Shown here: positions 1-11,990 of the stretch, piece after piece
Layout: every line of letters begins with the position of its first letter
Position numbering within the stretch: position 1 is the first letter of the stretch
Assembly: GCF_023159225.1 (NCBI RefSeq)
Contig: NC_063171.1
Coordinates: 7,489,886 to 7,553,885, forward strand
Direction of reading: 5' to 3'
Length of the DNA: 64,000 nucleotides
Source of the DNA: Perognathus longimembris pacificus
Taxonomy: Eukaryota; Chordata; Mammalia; Rodentia; Heteromyidae
Position numbers and translations under genes: made by a program
Notes under the pieces: model-generated
What the model saw: only the letters and a program-made list of their open reading frames with translations
Told to the model about the DNA's origin: nothing
Databases searched by the model: none

Positions 1-183
1 GGATATTTTAGTTTAACTTTGTGTTCATTTATCAGGCCCCACTACTTTTCTTCCATTTATGAAGTCATACATATATTCCAAACTCAGTTTTGTGACATAG
101 GTTTTTTTTCTCATTTCCCTTAATTTTTTGTAGTTTTGTATAAACTCACCATCGTATCTCATTGAAGATTAAGGCTTTAATGT

Positions 184-187
<4 letters not shown>

Positions 188-223
<36 letters not shown>
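188..223. repeat. (TG)n microsatellite
   Basis: An uninterrupted TG dinucleotide run. It abuts the tail side of a minus-strand SINE, a common place for such tracts to grow from an A-rich SINE tail. Confidence 0.95.
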
Positions 224-224
<1 letters not shown>

Positions 225-226
<2 letters not shown>

Positions 227-470
227 GGGGCTTGAACTATTGGCTAAATGCTGTCTCTTAACTTTTTGCTCAAGAATAGTACTCCAGTATTTGAGCCACA
301 GCTATATTTTGGCCTATTTGTTTGTGTCTGTTTTTTTTTTTATTTGTTTCTGCTACTTTATTGGAGATAAGAATGTAAAGGACTTTTCTGCCTAGGCTGG
401 CTTGGAACCTTGAACCTCAGATTGTATCTTCCTGAGTAGCTATGATTACTGGCATGCACTACTGTTGGCC
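225..470 (-). mobile_element. B1/ID-like composite SINE
   Basis: On the minus strand it shows the order seen in other copies here: a 7SL/B1-like head (the complement of 'cctgagtagctatgattactggcatg' resembles the B1 'taatcctagctactcagg' box) followed by an ID-like tRNA-derived tail near the (TG)n tract. It is diverged and therefore old. The same composite structure recurs at 7026, 9606, 9857, 27565, 34442, 34895, 49770 and 54450. Confidence 0.7.
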
Positions 471-1454
471 TATTTAAGGTTTCAACATTTTAAGCTTGGT
501 TGGAAATGCAATTCCTTAGCATTACATGAAAATACTCAAGAGAATATGGTAAATATGAAAACATAAAATGTAGATCAATAAAATGAATTAAAATTCCAGG
601 AAAGAAGCTGTCATCAACTGAAATTTTTAATCAGTGTAAAAAAGCAAGCAAGAACACTCATTTCAAAATTTAGTACTGGAATATTTGCATAGCCACATGC
701 AAAAGCATGAAATTGTGCCCTTGTATTACATTATATAGAATTAGGCAATGGATCAAAGGTGTAAACACAAAAGCTAGCACTATAATAGTCTTAAATAAAG
801 CAATCAATAAATTGTTTAGGATATTGGATTTTACAATGAGTTCTTAGATCAGACACCAATATAGTAACCAACAACAAAAATCTGGACTTCATGAAACTTA
901 ATAACTATGTAACAGCATTGAGAGTCCTCAAAATATGAAAAATAGCTACCATGTGCGACAAATTAAAGAAATACATACTGACTTCTCCTTCTCTCACTCT
1001 CATACCCAACATTGCACAGCATATACAAACTCTGCAAATAAGTATATAGAGTTCTTTCACACATCAATCTCCAGCAGACATCAATAAATTCAGTTTAGTT
1101 TCAACAATGTCTCACTGGTATTATTTCTGGTTCAACAGGTTAAGCACTCAATCATCAAAGACCAATGCCTACACAAACTTCAGAGGCTAATGAAAAGTTT
1201 TGTTATTCACAAGTTTCATTTCACTTGGCTAGGAATAGAAGTTGCCCAGTATTCCCTTTCTGTGCTTAATTAATTTGCTAAATAGACTAAAAGTTGAGAA
1301 ACTGTATTCATTAGGTTGTCAAATATTTCAGAGAAACAAATACAAATGGACTACCAAATGGAAGAAATGCATAGGTTAAATTTGGGTTACAGCATTCCTG
1401 TAGATGTCTTGGGATTTTTATTCTCCAACCACATCACATGTTCAGGGACTTGGA
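471..1454. other. AT-rich intergenic sequence, no gene seen
   Basis: No open frame of note, no recognised repeat and no RNA gene. The composition is like the rest of the unique backbone of the window. Confidence 0.6.
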
Positions 1455-4400
1455 AGCTCTCTGGGGGCGTTATCATTTTTTAATTTTATTTTAATTTATT
1501 GTGAAGGTGATGTACAGAGGGTTACAGTTACATAAATAAGGTAATCAGTACATTTCTTGTCAAACAGTGTTACCACCTCCCTCATTTTTCCCCATTTTCT
1601 CTCCCTCCTGACTTGCCTACTCCCAAGTTGTAAAGTTCATTTCCAACATAGTGTCTTGTTGTATGGGTTCACACTTTGACCTTTGTCTCAAAATTTTGTT
1701 GCTCTCCCTTCCTTCCACAAATAAGATAAGCACATATTCTAGACAGCGGGTTACCAATACAAAAAAGAGTGACAATGCGGGATAAACTAAAGGGGAAGAA
1801 AACAAAAGGAAAAAGCAAAACCATCACACAGTACATTAAAAATATCTTGTTGCCATATCTTGGAGTTCATTTCAATGACCATCACAGGAAGGCTCATATG
1901 ATTCCCTCCTAGGACTATCATTGGTGTATACTAATTATTACAAATGAGGGAAAACATGCAGCCTATATTTTGGGGTCTGGCTTAATTCACTTAATATGAC
2001 TTTTTGCAAGTCTTTCCATTTCCTTATGAATGGAGCGATGACATTCTTTCTGATGGAAGCATAGAATTTCATTGTGAATATGTACCACATTTTTCTTGAT
2101 CCATTCATCTACGGAGTGCAATCTGGGTTAATTCTATATCTTATCTATATTACATAATGCTGCGATGAACATAGTTGTGTGGGTAGACATTTAGTGTGGC
2201 CTTGTTTCTGGTCATTTGGGAAAATGCCCAGGAATGGGATTGTTGAGACATACAGTAGCTCTATATTTAGTCTTTTGAGGTACCTCCATACTGCTTTTCA
2301 GAGTGATTGAACCAGTTTGCATTCCCATTAATCGTGTAGTAGCATTCCCATTTGGTCATATCCCTATCAGCATCTGTTATTATTATTTTTCTTGATAATG
2401 GCCATTCTAACTGTGATGAGGTGGAATATCACTGCAGTTTTTTTTTAAATAAGGGCTAGTTGTAGTTTGTTTTATTATTAAATTAAAAAATTATCTTTAG
2501 TTGTAAAATGGGTTCCCTTTCAACATGCCAATTTGTGAATACAGAGTATCGTAATCAATGTCTTGGTGCAGTTTTGATTTGCATTTCTTTTATGGCCAGA
2601 GATATTGAGCTTTACCTCATGTATCTATTTGTCATTCTTATTTCCTTTACAGAGTAGTCTCTTTAGTTCTTAATCCATTTATTAATAGGGTATTTGAGTA
2701 TACTCAACAAACTGAGTATTTGTTTTGAGGGGATTTAATTTGTTGAGTTTTAAGTATATTTAGATATGAGGAGCGTGTCTGTTATATGGTTAGTGAAGAT
2801 CTCCCAATCTGTGTGTTTCTCTTTATCTTGCTGGTTATATCCTTTGCCATTCAGAAGCTCTGCAGTTTAATGTAATCCCATTTGTCCAACCTTTCTTTGA
2901 TTTGTTGTGTTTCTGGATCTTTATTTGGGAGGCTTCAATCTGTGCCAAGATCCATAATATTTCTGCTATCCCTTCCTGTAATTGCTTCAGTGTATCTGCT
3001 CTTACCTCAAGGTCTTTGATTCATTTGGAATTGATTCTGGTGTAAGGTAATACATGGGGATCTAACTTCAATTTTCTACATGCATTTAGCCAGTTCTGCC
3101 AGCACAATTTGTTGAAGAGGCTGTCTTTCTTCTGTCTGATGTTTTTGGCTCCCTTATGGAAGATTAAGTGGCCAAAGGCCTGGGGGATCATTTCTGTGCT
3201 AGTACCAAACTGAACTCTTTTTATAAATATGGCTTTATAAAAGAGTTTGAACTTTCATATTGATAGTCCAGCATAGTTCTTACTGCTAAAGATTGTTTTT
3301 GCTATTTGGGGTATCCTATTATTCCATATGAAATTTTGGATTGCTTCATTTATTTCAATAATGAATGTTGTTGAGATTTTGATGGATATTACATTGAATT
3401 TGTAGTTAGCTTTGGGTAGTAATGCCATTTTCACGATGTTAATCCTTCTAACCCAGGAGCATGGGAGGTTTTTCCATTTTCTTAAGTCTGCTTTGAGTTC
3501 CTTTCTCGTGTTTATGAAGTTTCCTTTATAGAGGTCCTTTACCTCTTTGGTAAGTTAATTCTTAGGGCTTTTATTTTAATTTTTTGAGGCTATTGCAAAA
3601 GGAGTTGCTTTCCTGATTTCAGCCTCACTCTTCGCTTTGTTGGCATATAGAAAAGTCATTGATTTTTTTTGAGGATTTATTTTATATCCTGCTACTTTGC
3701 TAAAGTGTTGGATCAGCTCAAATATCTTGGGAGTCAAGTCTAAAGAGTTCCTTAAATACATGATCATGTCATCTGCAAAGAGAGAGTTTTGCTTTATCTT
3801 TTCCTATTTGGATCCCCTTTATATTTGCCTTTTGCCTTATTTCTGTGGCTACGAATTCTAGTACTATGTTGAAGAGGAGTGGAAACAGCAGACATCCTTA
3901 TCTTGCTCCTGATTTTAGAGGCAATGCTTTTTAATTTTCACCATTAAGTATAATGCTGCCTGTTGCTTTGTCATATACTGCATTTATTTTACTGAGGAAT
4001 GTTCCATGGATTCCTAGTTTCTCTAGAACTAAGTGGTCTGGATCTTGTCAAATATTTTTCTGCATCTATGGAGATGATCATGTAGTTCATGTCCTTACTC
4101 TTATTGGTGTGTTGAATTATATTAATTGACTTATGTATATTGGACCAGATTTGCATCACTGGAATCAGTCCCATTAGATCATATGGCTATATCTCTGCCT
4201 ATGTAATGTTCTTTTTTTTATGTGTAGAACATCTTTAAGTAACTTTTGTAATGCTAATTTGGGAAGATATATCATTTCAGATTTTCTTTGCTGTGGAAGG
4301 TTTTTATTTGTCCCTCAATTATGAAGGAGGACTTAGCTGGCTACAGTATTCTTGTTTGATGTTTGTAGAGCATTTTGAGATCTGTCCTCTAGGTTTGTCA

Positions 4401-4529
4401 CTGACTGATCTGTTGCCTGTTTATTTTGAGTGGGAGATGAGGTTCTTTGACTTGTCATTTTTCTTGTGTTTCTGTGGCTTGTTCTGCCAATTTGGAAATG
4501 AAAGCAAATCCAATACCACAACCAAATGC

Positions 4530-4790
4530 AATTTAAGAACAGAACCAAACCAGAGCCCTGCAATTGTATGTACTTTAGAGGTTCACAATCATAGATAAGT
4601 ATTTTCTCTCTACCTTTCCTTTATGTATACAGAAACAACTCTAATACAAAATGAACATAATTTTAAGAAAAAAACCTAACCTGAGCCCTGTAATTGTATA
4701 GACTTTAGGGGTTCAAAATTGTAGATAGGTATTTCTCTATCTATATATCTTTCTTTTTCTTCATTTAGAGAGGGTATTATGATTCAGGGG
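4530..4790 (-). repeat. Two tandem ~130-bp units in an L1 5' region
   Basis: The sequence around 4553 ('gagccctgcaattgtatg') recurs 130 bp later at 4683 ('gagccctgtaattgtata'), each followed by 'ttcacaatcatagataagta' or a close variant. The arrangement resembles the monomer repeats known from rodent L1 promoters, but here there are only two diverged units. Confidence 0.6.
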
Positions 4791-5017
4791 TGGGGATTAT
4801 ATATAGTTGTGATCAGCAAACAAATCTGTCCTGAGATTTAAAGCAATCTGAACTGAAGGGATAACATGATGAGCCACTTTGATACGCAAATACAGTCTAG
4901 CTCAAAGACAAACAACTAGGGAACAAAGGAATAAAGACTACAATGCAGGAGTAAAGGTGTGGAAATAAATAAAAACAGATCAAAGCAAAATTAGAGAAAG
5001 ATTAACAGATATAGTGT

Positions 5018-5468
5018 AAAACACAATAGCTCAATATCTATGCCCATATAAACACATAAGAGGATGCTAAGAAAAATGAACTTCAATTTATGGAAACAAG
5101 TGTTATATCATTGTTATTATCAACATGCCATGTGAAATCATGTCTTTTTCTTTTCCACATTGCTTTCCTGTGATTTTACCCTGGATAGCACTGTAACTGA
5201 TTTTAGTACCCTGGATATTGTATAAACACGTATTGGAACTAGGGAAGGAGATAAAGGATAAAAAGACAAATAAATGTAGCAGCAATACCTACAAAACTAT
5301 ATGATGTAAACCAACTGTACACCTCATGGAGGGGATAGAGAATTGGTGAGGGGGGACATGAGGGAAAATGAGGACGGAGGTAACAAGATGGATAAAAAAA
5401 ATGTACTCACTGCCTTACATATGAAACTGTAATCTCTCTGTACTTCACTTTGACAAAAAAGAAAAAAG
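5018..5468 (+). mobile_element. Nested 5'-truncated L1 3' end, plus strand
   Basis: Plus-strand L1 3' UTR with the 'caactgtacacctcatgg' box and an A-rich end at about 5453-5468. It is flanked by the direct repeat agatatagtg at 5008-5017 and 5469-5478, read as the target-site duplication (TSD). It lies inside the older minus-strand L1, so it inserted later. Confidence 0.75.
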
Positions 5469-6482
5469 AGATATAGTGAAAAATAGAAGCAGGAGAAATA
5501 AGAATACAGGAATATAAAAAAGGAAAGGAACAGAAGAACAAAACAAAGACCAAATTCAGAAAAAGTGTTAGGATGAAAATTATATATGTACAAAATAGTA
5601 ATATTAAAATTAAAAATACTAAGATTGAGAAATAAAGAATTAATAATCAAAATATAGTCTGAATTAAGTATGCACACAACTAAGGAGGAAACTTCATATT
5701 CACAATAGCTATGTATATAGGAATAAACAGCAGTGAAGAAGAAGAAAAAGAATGAAAGATTTTTTTTAAAGGAAAATATAATTAAAAATTTAAAAAAATT
5801 CTTCAATTTTTGGGGAACTTGTGTCTCCCTGATGTCCACTATCTAGTCTCTTGATAGAGTCTTTGATTTCCTCCTGGTGGTCAGTTTTCCTTGTGGCTTA
5901 GTTGACCTCTTAAATCAGTTTGAACAGGCAGTCAAAAGTTCTGCCTTACAAACTTGGAGTTTTTTTTTTTAATGATCTATACATTTTTTTTCTTTCCCAG
6001 TAAGATTTTATAGACTTTTCATTTTTTAATTCCCGCAGCTGACTAAACTACAAAGTTTGAGTTGCTATGTTGCTGGAATGTCTGTTTGCTGCACAGGGGT
6101 GGGGCCACCTCTTCCTGTGCCTGCCCTGGGTAGTTCTACCTCTCTGGGAGGAGCTTCATTCTCCTAGGTGGGCCTACTTTGCAATGGGTGGAGCTGTCTC
6201 TCACTGATTAGATTCTCTTGCCATGCTGAAAACTAGTGCCACAGAAACTGCCTCTTGGGCTTCTGTTACCTGCTAGCTGTGCTGGCTGGCTCTATGTCAG
6301 TACCAAAGATGGTGGTTTAAGTGTTGGGAGCTTGGCTTTTCATCATTAGGGGTTAAAGGAAGTAGTGGAACCTTTGATAGATGGGGGTAAAATAAATCGA
6401 AGAAAGTTTGTAGGGATAATGTTCAATTGAAGGAGCTATTGAACCCCCTCCCCCCCAACACACACTCTGTCTCTATTCCCCT

Positions 6483-6619
6483 TTGTGTCTCTTTTTTCTT
6501 TCTCTCTCTTTCCTCTCTCTCCTTGCTTGCTTGCTTGCTTTTTTGCTTCCTTCTTTTCTCCCTTCCTTCCTTCCTTCCTTCCTTTTCCTTCCTTCCTTCC
6601 TTCCTTCCTTCCTTCCTTC

Positions 6620-6690
<71 letters not shown>

Positions 6691-6850
6691 TCCTTTTCTT
6701 TTTTCTCTTTTTCTGTCTGTGTCTTTTTGTCTCTCTTTCTGCTCTCTTTCTTTCTCTCCTCTCTCTCTTTTGTCCTCTCTATCTCTTCTCTCTCCACACA
6801 CACACACACGCACACACAGACACACACACAGACACACACACACACTTTCT
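6483..6850. repeat. Polypyrimidine tract (CTTT/CCTT)n with (CA)n
   Basis: A continuous pyrimidine-rich tract of CCTT then CTTT units (roughly 6556-6695) leading into T/C-rich sequence and then (CA)n at 6797-6845. Long open frames occur on both strands only because the period-4 repeat avoids stop codons. They are not genes. Confidence 0.95.
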
Positions 6851-7025
6851 ATCCTTGTGTACTTCCTTGCTATAGGCCTCAAAACAAGGGAGCATGCCAA
6901 GAGCGGGCTACTATGAGGCAAAACAAACTTTCACTGAGGCAAAGCAGACTGAGGTGTAAGTATAGCATTATCTCCAATTAAAGCATTTAACCAAATTTAA
7001 GCAGATGAAATAAGAGAACTTAGAT

Positions 7026-7232
7026 GGATGTGGGTGGCTCATGGCTGTAATCCTAGCTATTCAAGAGGTTGAGATATGAAAATCCCAGTCCAAAGGCAGC
7101 CCAAGCAGAAAAGTCTGTGCAACTCATTTCCAATTAAGTATCAGAAAACTGGAAATGGCACTGTAGCTCAAAGTGGTGCAGCACTAGCCTCGAGTGAAAA
7201 ATCCCAGGCCCTGAGTACAAGCCCCATGATTG
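7026..7232 (+). mobile_element. B1/ID-like composite SINE
   Basis: It starts with the B1-like box 'ggctcatggctgtaatccta', and its second half carries an ID-like tRNA-derived unit ('actgtagctcaaagtggtgc ... ccctgagtacaagcccc'). Divergence indicates an old insertion. Confidence 0.75.
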
Positions 7233-7328
7233 ACAAAACAAAAAAGGACTTGAGAGATGAGAGGACTTCTATCACATTTTATAGTAGGGATTCATCTCTT
7301 TCTGGTGAAGGCCTAAATTATAAAGGAT

Positions 7329-7383
7329 ATGTGTGTGTGTGTGTGTGTGTGTATGTGTGTATGTGTGTATGTGTGTGTGTGTA
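7329..7383. repeat. (TG)n with TATG interruptions
   Basis: A TG repeat interrupted by 'tatg' units, followed by an imperfect ATAC/ATAT stretch. Confidence 0.9.
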
Positions 7384-7439
7384 TACATATACATATCTAT
7401 ATATGTAGTGAAGTTAAGTCTATTCATAAATACAACACA

Positions 7440-8046
7440 AATAATATAAAATTATAAAGAGAATACAATAAAGCCACCAGCACAACCCTGTTCATTGTAG
7501 CACTATTCATGATAGCCAAGGTATGGTATCAGCCCAGATGATGCATGAGTGGATCAAGAATAGATGCATATATACACAGCTATTGCACTCATTCATTAGA
7601 AGAATGATACTGTACTACTTGTAAAAAAATGAAAATACCTGGAAAAATATGTGAAGTCTAGCCAAGAGAAGCAGAGGATGCATATATAACCTTATATATG
7701 GAAGCTAGATTTAATACCAATTTTTATAAGTAAATACGTTGGTTGTATGAAAGTATATACAAATGTACTAACTGAAATATTGTAGATTCAAGAGAGAGCT
7801 CAAATAATATAATTTTTTAGAAAAACAAAGTAAATGTTCAGCAAAATAAAACACTAAGAAGTGAATAGGTACTTGAGAGGGGTCAATGGGAAAGGGGTGG
7901 ACAAATGAAGAGGAGAAGAGGAGAATGCAGTAAAAATACGGTAAAAATACAATGTATATCCTACAAAATTAAGAAGAGTCAGAGAAAGGGTGGGTTCGAT
8001 GGGTGAGAATCTTGAAAGGGGTGACATTGATCAAGATGTATTGTGT
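7440..8046 (+). mobile_element. Old L1 3' end fragment, plus strand
   Basis: It contains the L1 3' hallmarks 'ttcattgtagcactattcat' and 'gaaaggggtgacattgatca', heavily diverged. The final part (about 8018-8060) matches 50490-50530 in the other OR unit, so at least this end predates unit duplication. Confidence 0.6.
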
Positions 8047-8239
8047 TTATAAGCTTTTTTAAAAAAATTAGTTATTGTCAAAGTGATAAACAGCGGGGTT
8101 GCAGTTTCATATGTAAGGCCATGGGTTCATTTCTTGTGCTATTTGTTACCTCCTCCCTCACTCCCCCCTCCCCCTTTCCCACTCCCCCATGAGTTGTTCA
8201 GTTGGTTTACACAAATGATTTTGCAAGTATTATAAGCTG
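8047..8239 (-). mobile_element. Short L1 3' UTR fragment, minus strand
   Basis: Reverse-oriented terminal L1 3' UTR: an A-rich tail seen as 'ttttttaaaaaaatt', then 'gttattgtcaaagtgataaa' and the C-rich 'ctcccccctccccc' block. It is bracketed by a short direct repeat, ttataagct, compatible with a TSD. Confidence 0.7.
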
Positions 8240-9605
8240 GTTTTTAAGTGATAATTATTTTGCAGAACTATTTTAAATGCACTTTTTGAAAAGTATAAGA
8301 AAAGAGAAGCTATAAGTCTTCAAAATTATCAGAAAAGGAAGTTTTTAAACAAGAAAAATAGGCAAATGCAGTGCATGAAGCTCAAATGGTTATATTGCTC
8401 TGCTCAAACAAGACTTGGATGTTTCTAAAAGGAAAAACAACGATACTCTTTTCACTTAGTCACTCTTTTCACATTACTCTTTTCACATTAGACAGATGAC
8501 AAATGATATGGACATATGGGTCTAATGAGAGACAGATTTTTCCATATAGATTTATTTTACCTTTGAGCTTATAAATATTCCCTACAATTATGGGCTTAAC
8601 TAAGTTTGAAATTTCATTCACTTTTTGTCTAACACAGCTTTTTATATTTATGCTAAATAATCTTAGCAATATTAAAGAGAATAATTAACATACAATTGGT
8701 ATTAACTTCTACTTGTCTACCATAGAAAATGAGAATTGTATCAAATAATAATATAATATAATTGTTAAAAGAAAAATGATTCTGACTCCAGCAAAATATT
8801 TTGAAAATACATTTGTTTCTTTTGTTTTGTCTAGAAATATAAACACTGGTTGGAGGGGAGGTTGTTTTGTCTTTGCTTATGCTATTATAATAATTTGACT
8901 ATCAGAGTTGTATAATATAGATGTCTTAAAATTTACTCTAAATTGATTAGGTGTGAATGTCCATTTTGGAATGAGTGATAATTTATATTTATGGGGCAGA
9001 GTATTCTCCCCAGAGTCCTTATTATCATCATTTTTTCCACAGGAGAGAGGAGGAATAACGCAAACTGTAGAATGAATTTCAGCATGAACCCATATATAAT
9101 TTGGGTTTTCACTTGGATTTACTGCTGCACTTTCTATTGTCTAGATAGTCCAGCTTCCTGTTTAATGTGACATTGGAGATGAAACTTCTGAAACTGAGCA
9201 GGCAAGACAACTGTGTGTTAAATTAAAAAAAATTTTTCAGTAATTGAACTCTTAAGAAGGTGCAGATATGGTTTGAAGATGTGCAATTTCAGCAACAGAT
9301 TAAAATTAAATAAGAAAACTAAAAATATCATTTAGATTGTGTGAATAAGTACACAGAAATGATTTTACTGTAATGTCAATCTCTGTATGTGGATTGCTAT
9401 ACCCAGTGTTTCTGGGCCATGAAACTGAATTTTGATTACCTATAAAACTAGGTCCATGGGCTTTAAAGGTAACATAATATCTCCATGCAGGTAAAGAGAT
9501 TAAAATTCAGAGGGGTTAATCATTATTCTAATTTATCTGGTATTATTTTATTCATTTAGACATTTTCCTTAGCCAAAAATTTTAAAAGAAAAATGTGCTG
9601 TTTCT
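8240..9605. other. Intergenic sequence upstream of OR copy 1
   Basis: AT-rich with no coding signal. A segment near 9001-9060 ('attatcatca' ... 'cacaggagag') is faintly similar to the upstream region of the other two OR copies (30765 and 47490), so part of this may be the diverged 5' flank of the OR unit. Confidence 0.5.
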
Positions 9606-9825
9606 ATAATTGCCTGCCAGTGGTTTATGACTGTTATTCTATGTACTCAGGAGGTTGAGTTCTGAGGATCCAGATTTGAAGACAGCATGGTGAGAAAGTC
9701 CTAGGACTCTTATTGCCAACTAACAATGAATAAGTAGGAGTGGACTGGTGGTAGAGTGATAGTCCTGAACGACAAATGTTCAGGGCCTGAATACAAGACC
9801 CAGAACATGTCAAAAGAAAAAAAAG
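9606..9825 (+). mobile_element. Diverged composite SINE
   Basis: B1-like head ('ggtttatgactgttattcta ... actcaggaggttgag') and ID-like tail ('ggtggtagagtgatagtcct ... gggcctgaatacaagaccc') ending in an A-run. Confidence 0.7.
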
Positions 9826-9856
9826 TGTGTTGTTTTAAAGTAAAACTTATTTAGTT

Positions 9857-10094
9857 GGACACTGGTGACTCACACCTGTAATCCTAGGCACTCAAAAGAC
9901 TGAGATTTGAGCAATGCAGGTTGAAGCCAGCCTGGGCAGGAATGTCTGTGAGAAACTTACCTACAATAAGCTACAAAAACAACAACAGCAACAACAAAAA
10001 GCTGGAAGTAGAGCTGTGGCTCAAGTGGTAGTGTGCTAGCCTTCGGTTAAAAAAATCTCTGGGACATCAATATGGCCCTGAGTTCAAGTCCTAG

Positions 10095-10138
<44 letters not shown>
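9857..10138 (+). mobile_element. Composite SINE with (CA)n tail
   Basis: It has the box 'ctcacacctgtaatcctagg', a linker rich in 'acaacaacag', and an ID-like half ('gctgtggctcaagtggtagt ... ccctgagttcaagtcc'). The tail has become a (CA)n tract at about 10098-10138. Confidence 0.8.
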
Positions 10139-10140
<2 letters not shown>

Positions 10141-11954
10141 TCACAACACTTTAAATATTTTCTTGGTACTGTCATAGCAAATACATCATGAACCTGAACC
10201 TAACAGTGACCATTTTTACTTAGCAAACTATTCTTTTTTTATGTATACTGGAAAATTCATATAACTGCTAAAGAAAAAAGGTTACATATATGGTACTTTT
10301 GTTTGGATCTCAAATATATAAACCACAGAACTATAAAGAAAGTTTGATTCTGAGTAATTCTAGTAGAAGATTAATCCTAGTCATACATCCTTTGTGCTGA
10401 TTATCACTATATATTTGGCTTTTCTAACTATAACAAAACCAGTTCTACTTGTATTTTTCTTTATGTGCTTATATTTGTCAAGTAATTACAGAAGACAGAT
10501 GAAGAAGTTGCTTTGTGGAAGAATGCCTCTTTCCTCTAGAATATGAGCTACTGAATTGCTGGGTAAGAATCACTGTAGAACCTCCTTTTAGCAATATATA
10601 ATTTCTAAAATATGATTTCTATTTTTCCCAATGAATAGAAAATTCTTATGGGATTATTTAGATTAGTAGGAGGAGATCATTCTTATAAATTCTTTTTCTC
10701 ACATAAACAAATACTGGATTCGATTGGCCAAAACATAAACTTTTAATTTTGAATTATCTTTAAGTAATTTGTACAAAGGTCATTTAAATCAACATGTCAG
10801 TTTGTGAGTATAATGCTTCTTGATTGATGTCATCTCTTCCATCCAAAATCATGAGGTTGATTTAAAATTCAAGAATAAAGTTTAAGGAAAATATATTGTA
10901 CATTTATAAATGATATGTGTTGAATACAAATCTATAGAAGAACTAGGCTATCAGTTGTTACTGATTCACTTCTCATAATTCTTATTTTTAAAAAGTAGTT
11001 GAGTTATTTACTGTGGATATAAAGCAGTATGAATATATGTACCATGGAGGTATCAATTTTTTTCTTATAACAAAAGCATCTTATTTTATTTATTATTATT
11101 TTATTTTCAAAGTACTACTGTATATAATATAAACAAGCTAAACATGAAGCCGCTTTATAGAACTGAACATTTGGAAATTTGAGTACTAATGCAATAAGAA
11201 TTTTCTATTTTAATCATTTTCATTCTTTCATTAAATTCCTTTCTCACTGTTAATAATGAGAACTGAAGAGTTAACAGTTATAAGAACAACTTTCATCACT
11301 TAATTTCATGATTTGATGTTATACTCCTAATATGTCCCTCAAACCCTCCAAAGGCTGCCATATAAAGAAAGAAAACCAGTATACTCTAAGTGATCTCCAG
11401 GATTCTTACTGAAAAATTATAGGAGAAAAAGGTGGCAGAAGATCAGCCCATTTCATTTGTGCAACTAAAACAGTACGTATATTTTGTATTATTTTTGTAT
11501 ATGTTTTTCCCGAGCACAAAATCCATCAATAGTTTTCATCAGGGAAAATAAATGGCAGGGCAATCACAGAAAGTGACTTTTGCTTTTTATTTCTTAATCA
11601 TCTTTCCCCTTTGAGTTTGCAATGAGATGTTTGATATTTAAAAGTATTTAGATGGATGGAAAAAAATCCACATTACTACTGTGCAGTCGATCAATAACTA
11701 TCTTTTTGTAAATAATTTAAAGCATTGTGATTATATGAGTTTTTAAGATACAGAGAAATGTAATTGGAATGAGAAAATTAAATGTGAGTAATAAAACAAA
11801 AATATGTCAGTTAAATAAAATTTGAACATTCATATTTCCCTCAGATGTTTTAAACAGATGATCTAGTAACTGAACTTTAAAGAAGACATGACAATAGTTT
11901 TCTAGAAGTTTCTCAACATTAGCCTCTTTGATTTATCATCCTAACCTCTATTTA
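10139..11954. other. 5' intergenic region of OR copy 1
   Basis: No ORF, repeat or RNA gene recognised. OR genes usually carry one or more short non-coding 5' exons several kb upstream of the coding exon. Such exons, and the promoter, may lie here but cannot be identified from sequence alone. Confidence 0.5.
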
Positions 11955-11968
11955 TTTATTACCCTTAG
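11955..11968 (+). promoter_or_regulatory. Putative splice acceptor of OR copy 1 coding exon
   Basis: A T-rich stretch followed by 'acccttag' with the AG at 11967-11968, 23 bp before the ATG at 11991. The equivalent AG sits at the same distance in the other two copies (32716-32717 and 51326-51327), each followed by an A/G-rich leader. This fits the usual OR structure of an intron in the 5' UTR. Confidence 0.65.
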
Positions 11969-11990
11969 AAAGACTCTGGGGAGAGAAGAG

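Larger units (their letters stand above)
1455..6400 (-). mobile_element. Old L1 element, minus strand, rearranged
   Basis: The left end has the L1 3' UTR in reverse (a 'gatgtacagagggttacagt' box). It runs through reverse ORF2 C-terminal and reverse-transcriptase (RT) regions (about 1950-4180) and an ORF1 N-terminal remnant near 4330-4500, to GC-richer 5' UTR-like sequence at 5810-6340 ending in the 'caaagatggtg' motif that also occurs in the L1 5' regions at 19030 and 25230. ORF2 is broken throughout and much of the coding region is missing between 4180 and 4300. A second L1 3' end is nested inside. It is a dead element; the right boundary is approximate. Confidence 0.8.

Noticed and set aside
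4251..4598. 115-codon plus-strand ORF
   Set aside because: It is antisense to the L1 ORF1 N-terminal region (minus strand SHRNTRKMTSQRTSSPTQNK-like), so it is a shadow frame.
5324..5839. 171-codon minus-strand ORF rich in Phe and Leu
   Set aside because: It crosses a nested L1 poly(A) end and A-rich L1 5' sequence; the hydrophobic look is due to poly-purine DNA read in reverse.
6423..6981. Six overlapping long ORFs (110-184 codons) on both strands
   Set aside because: They consist of repeats of two to four residues from a (CTTT)n/(CA)n tract; the open frames come from the repeat, not from coding selection.
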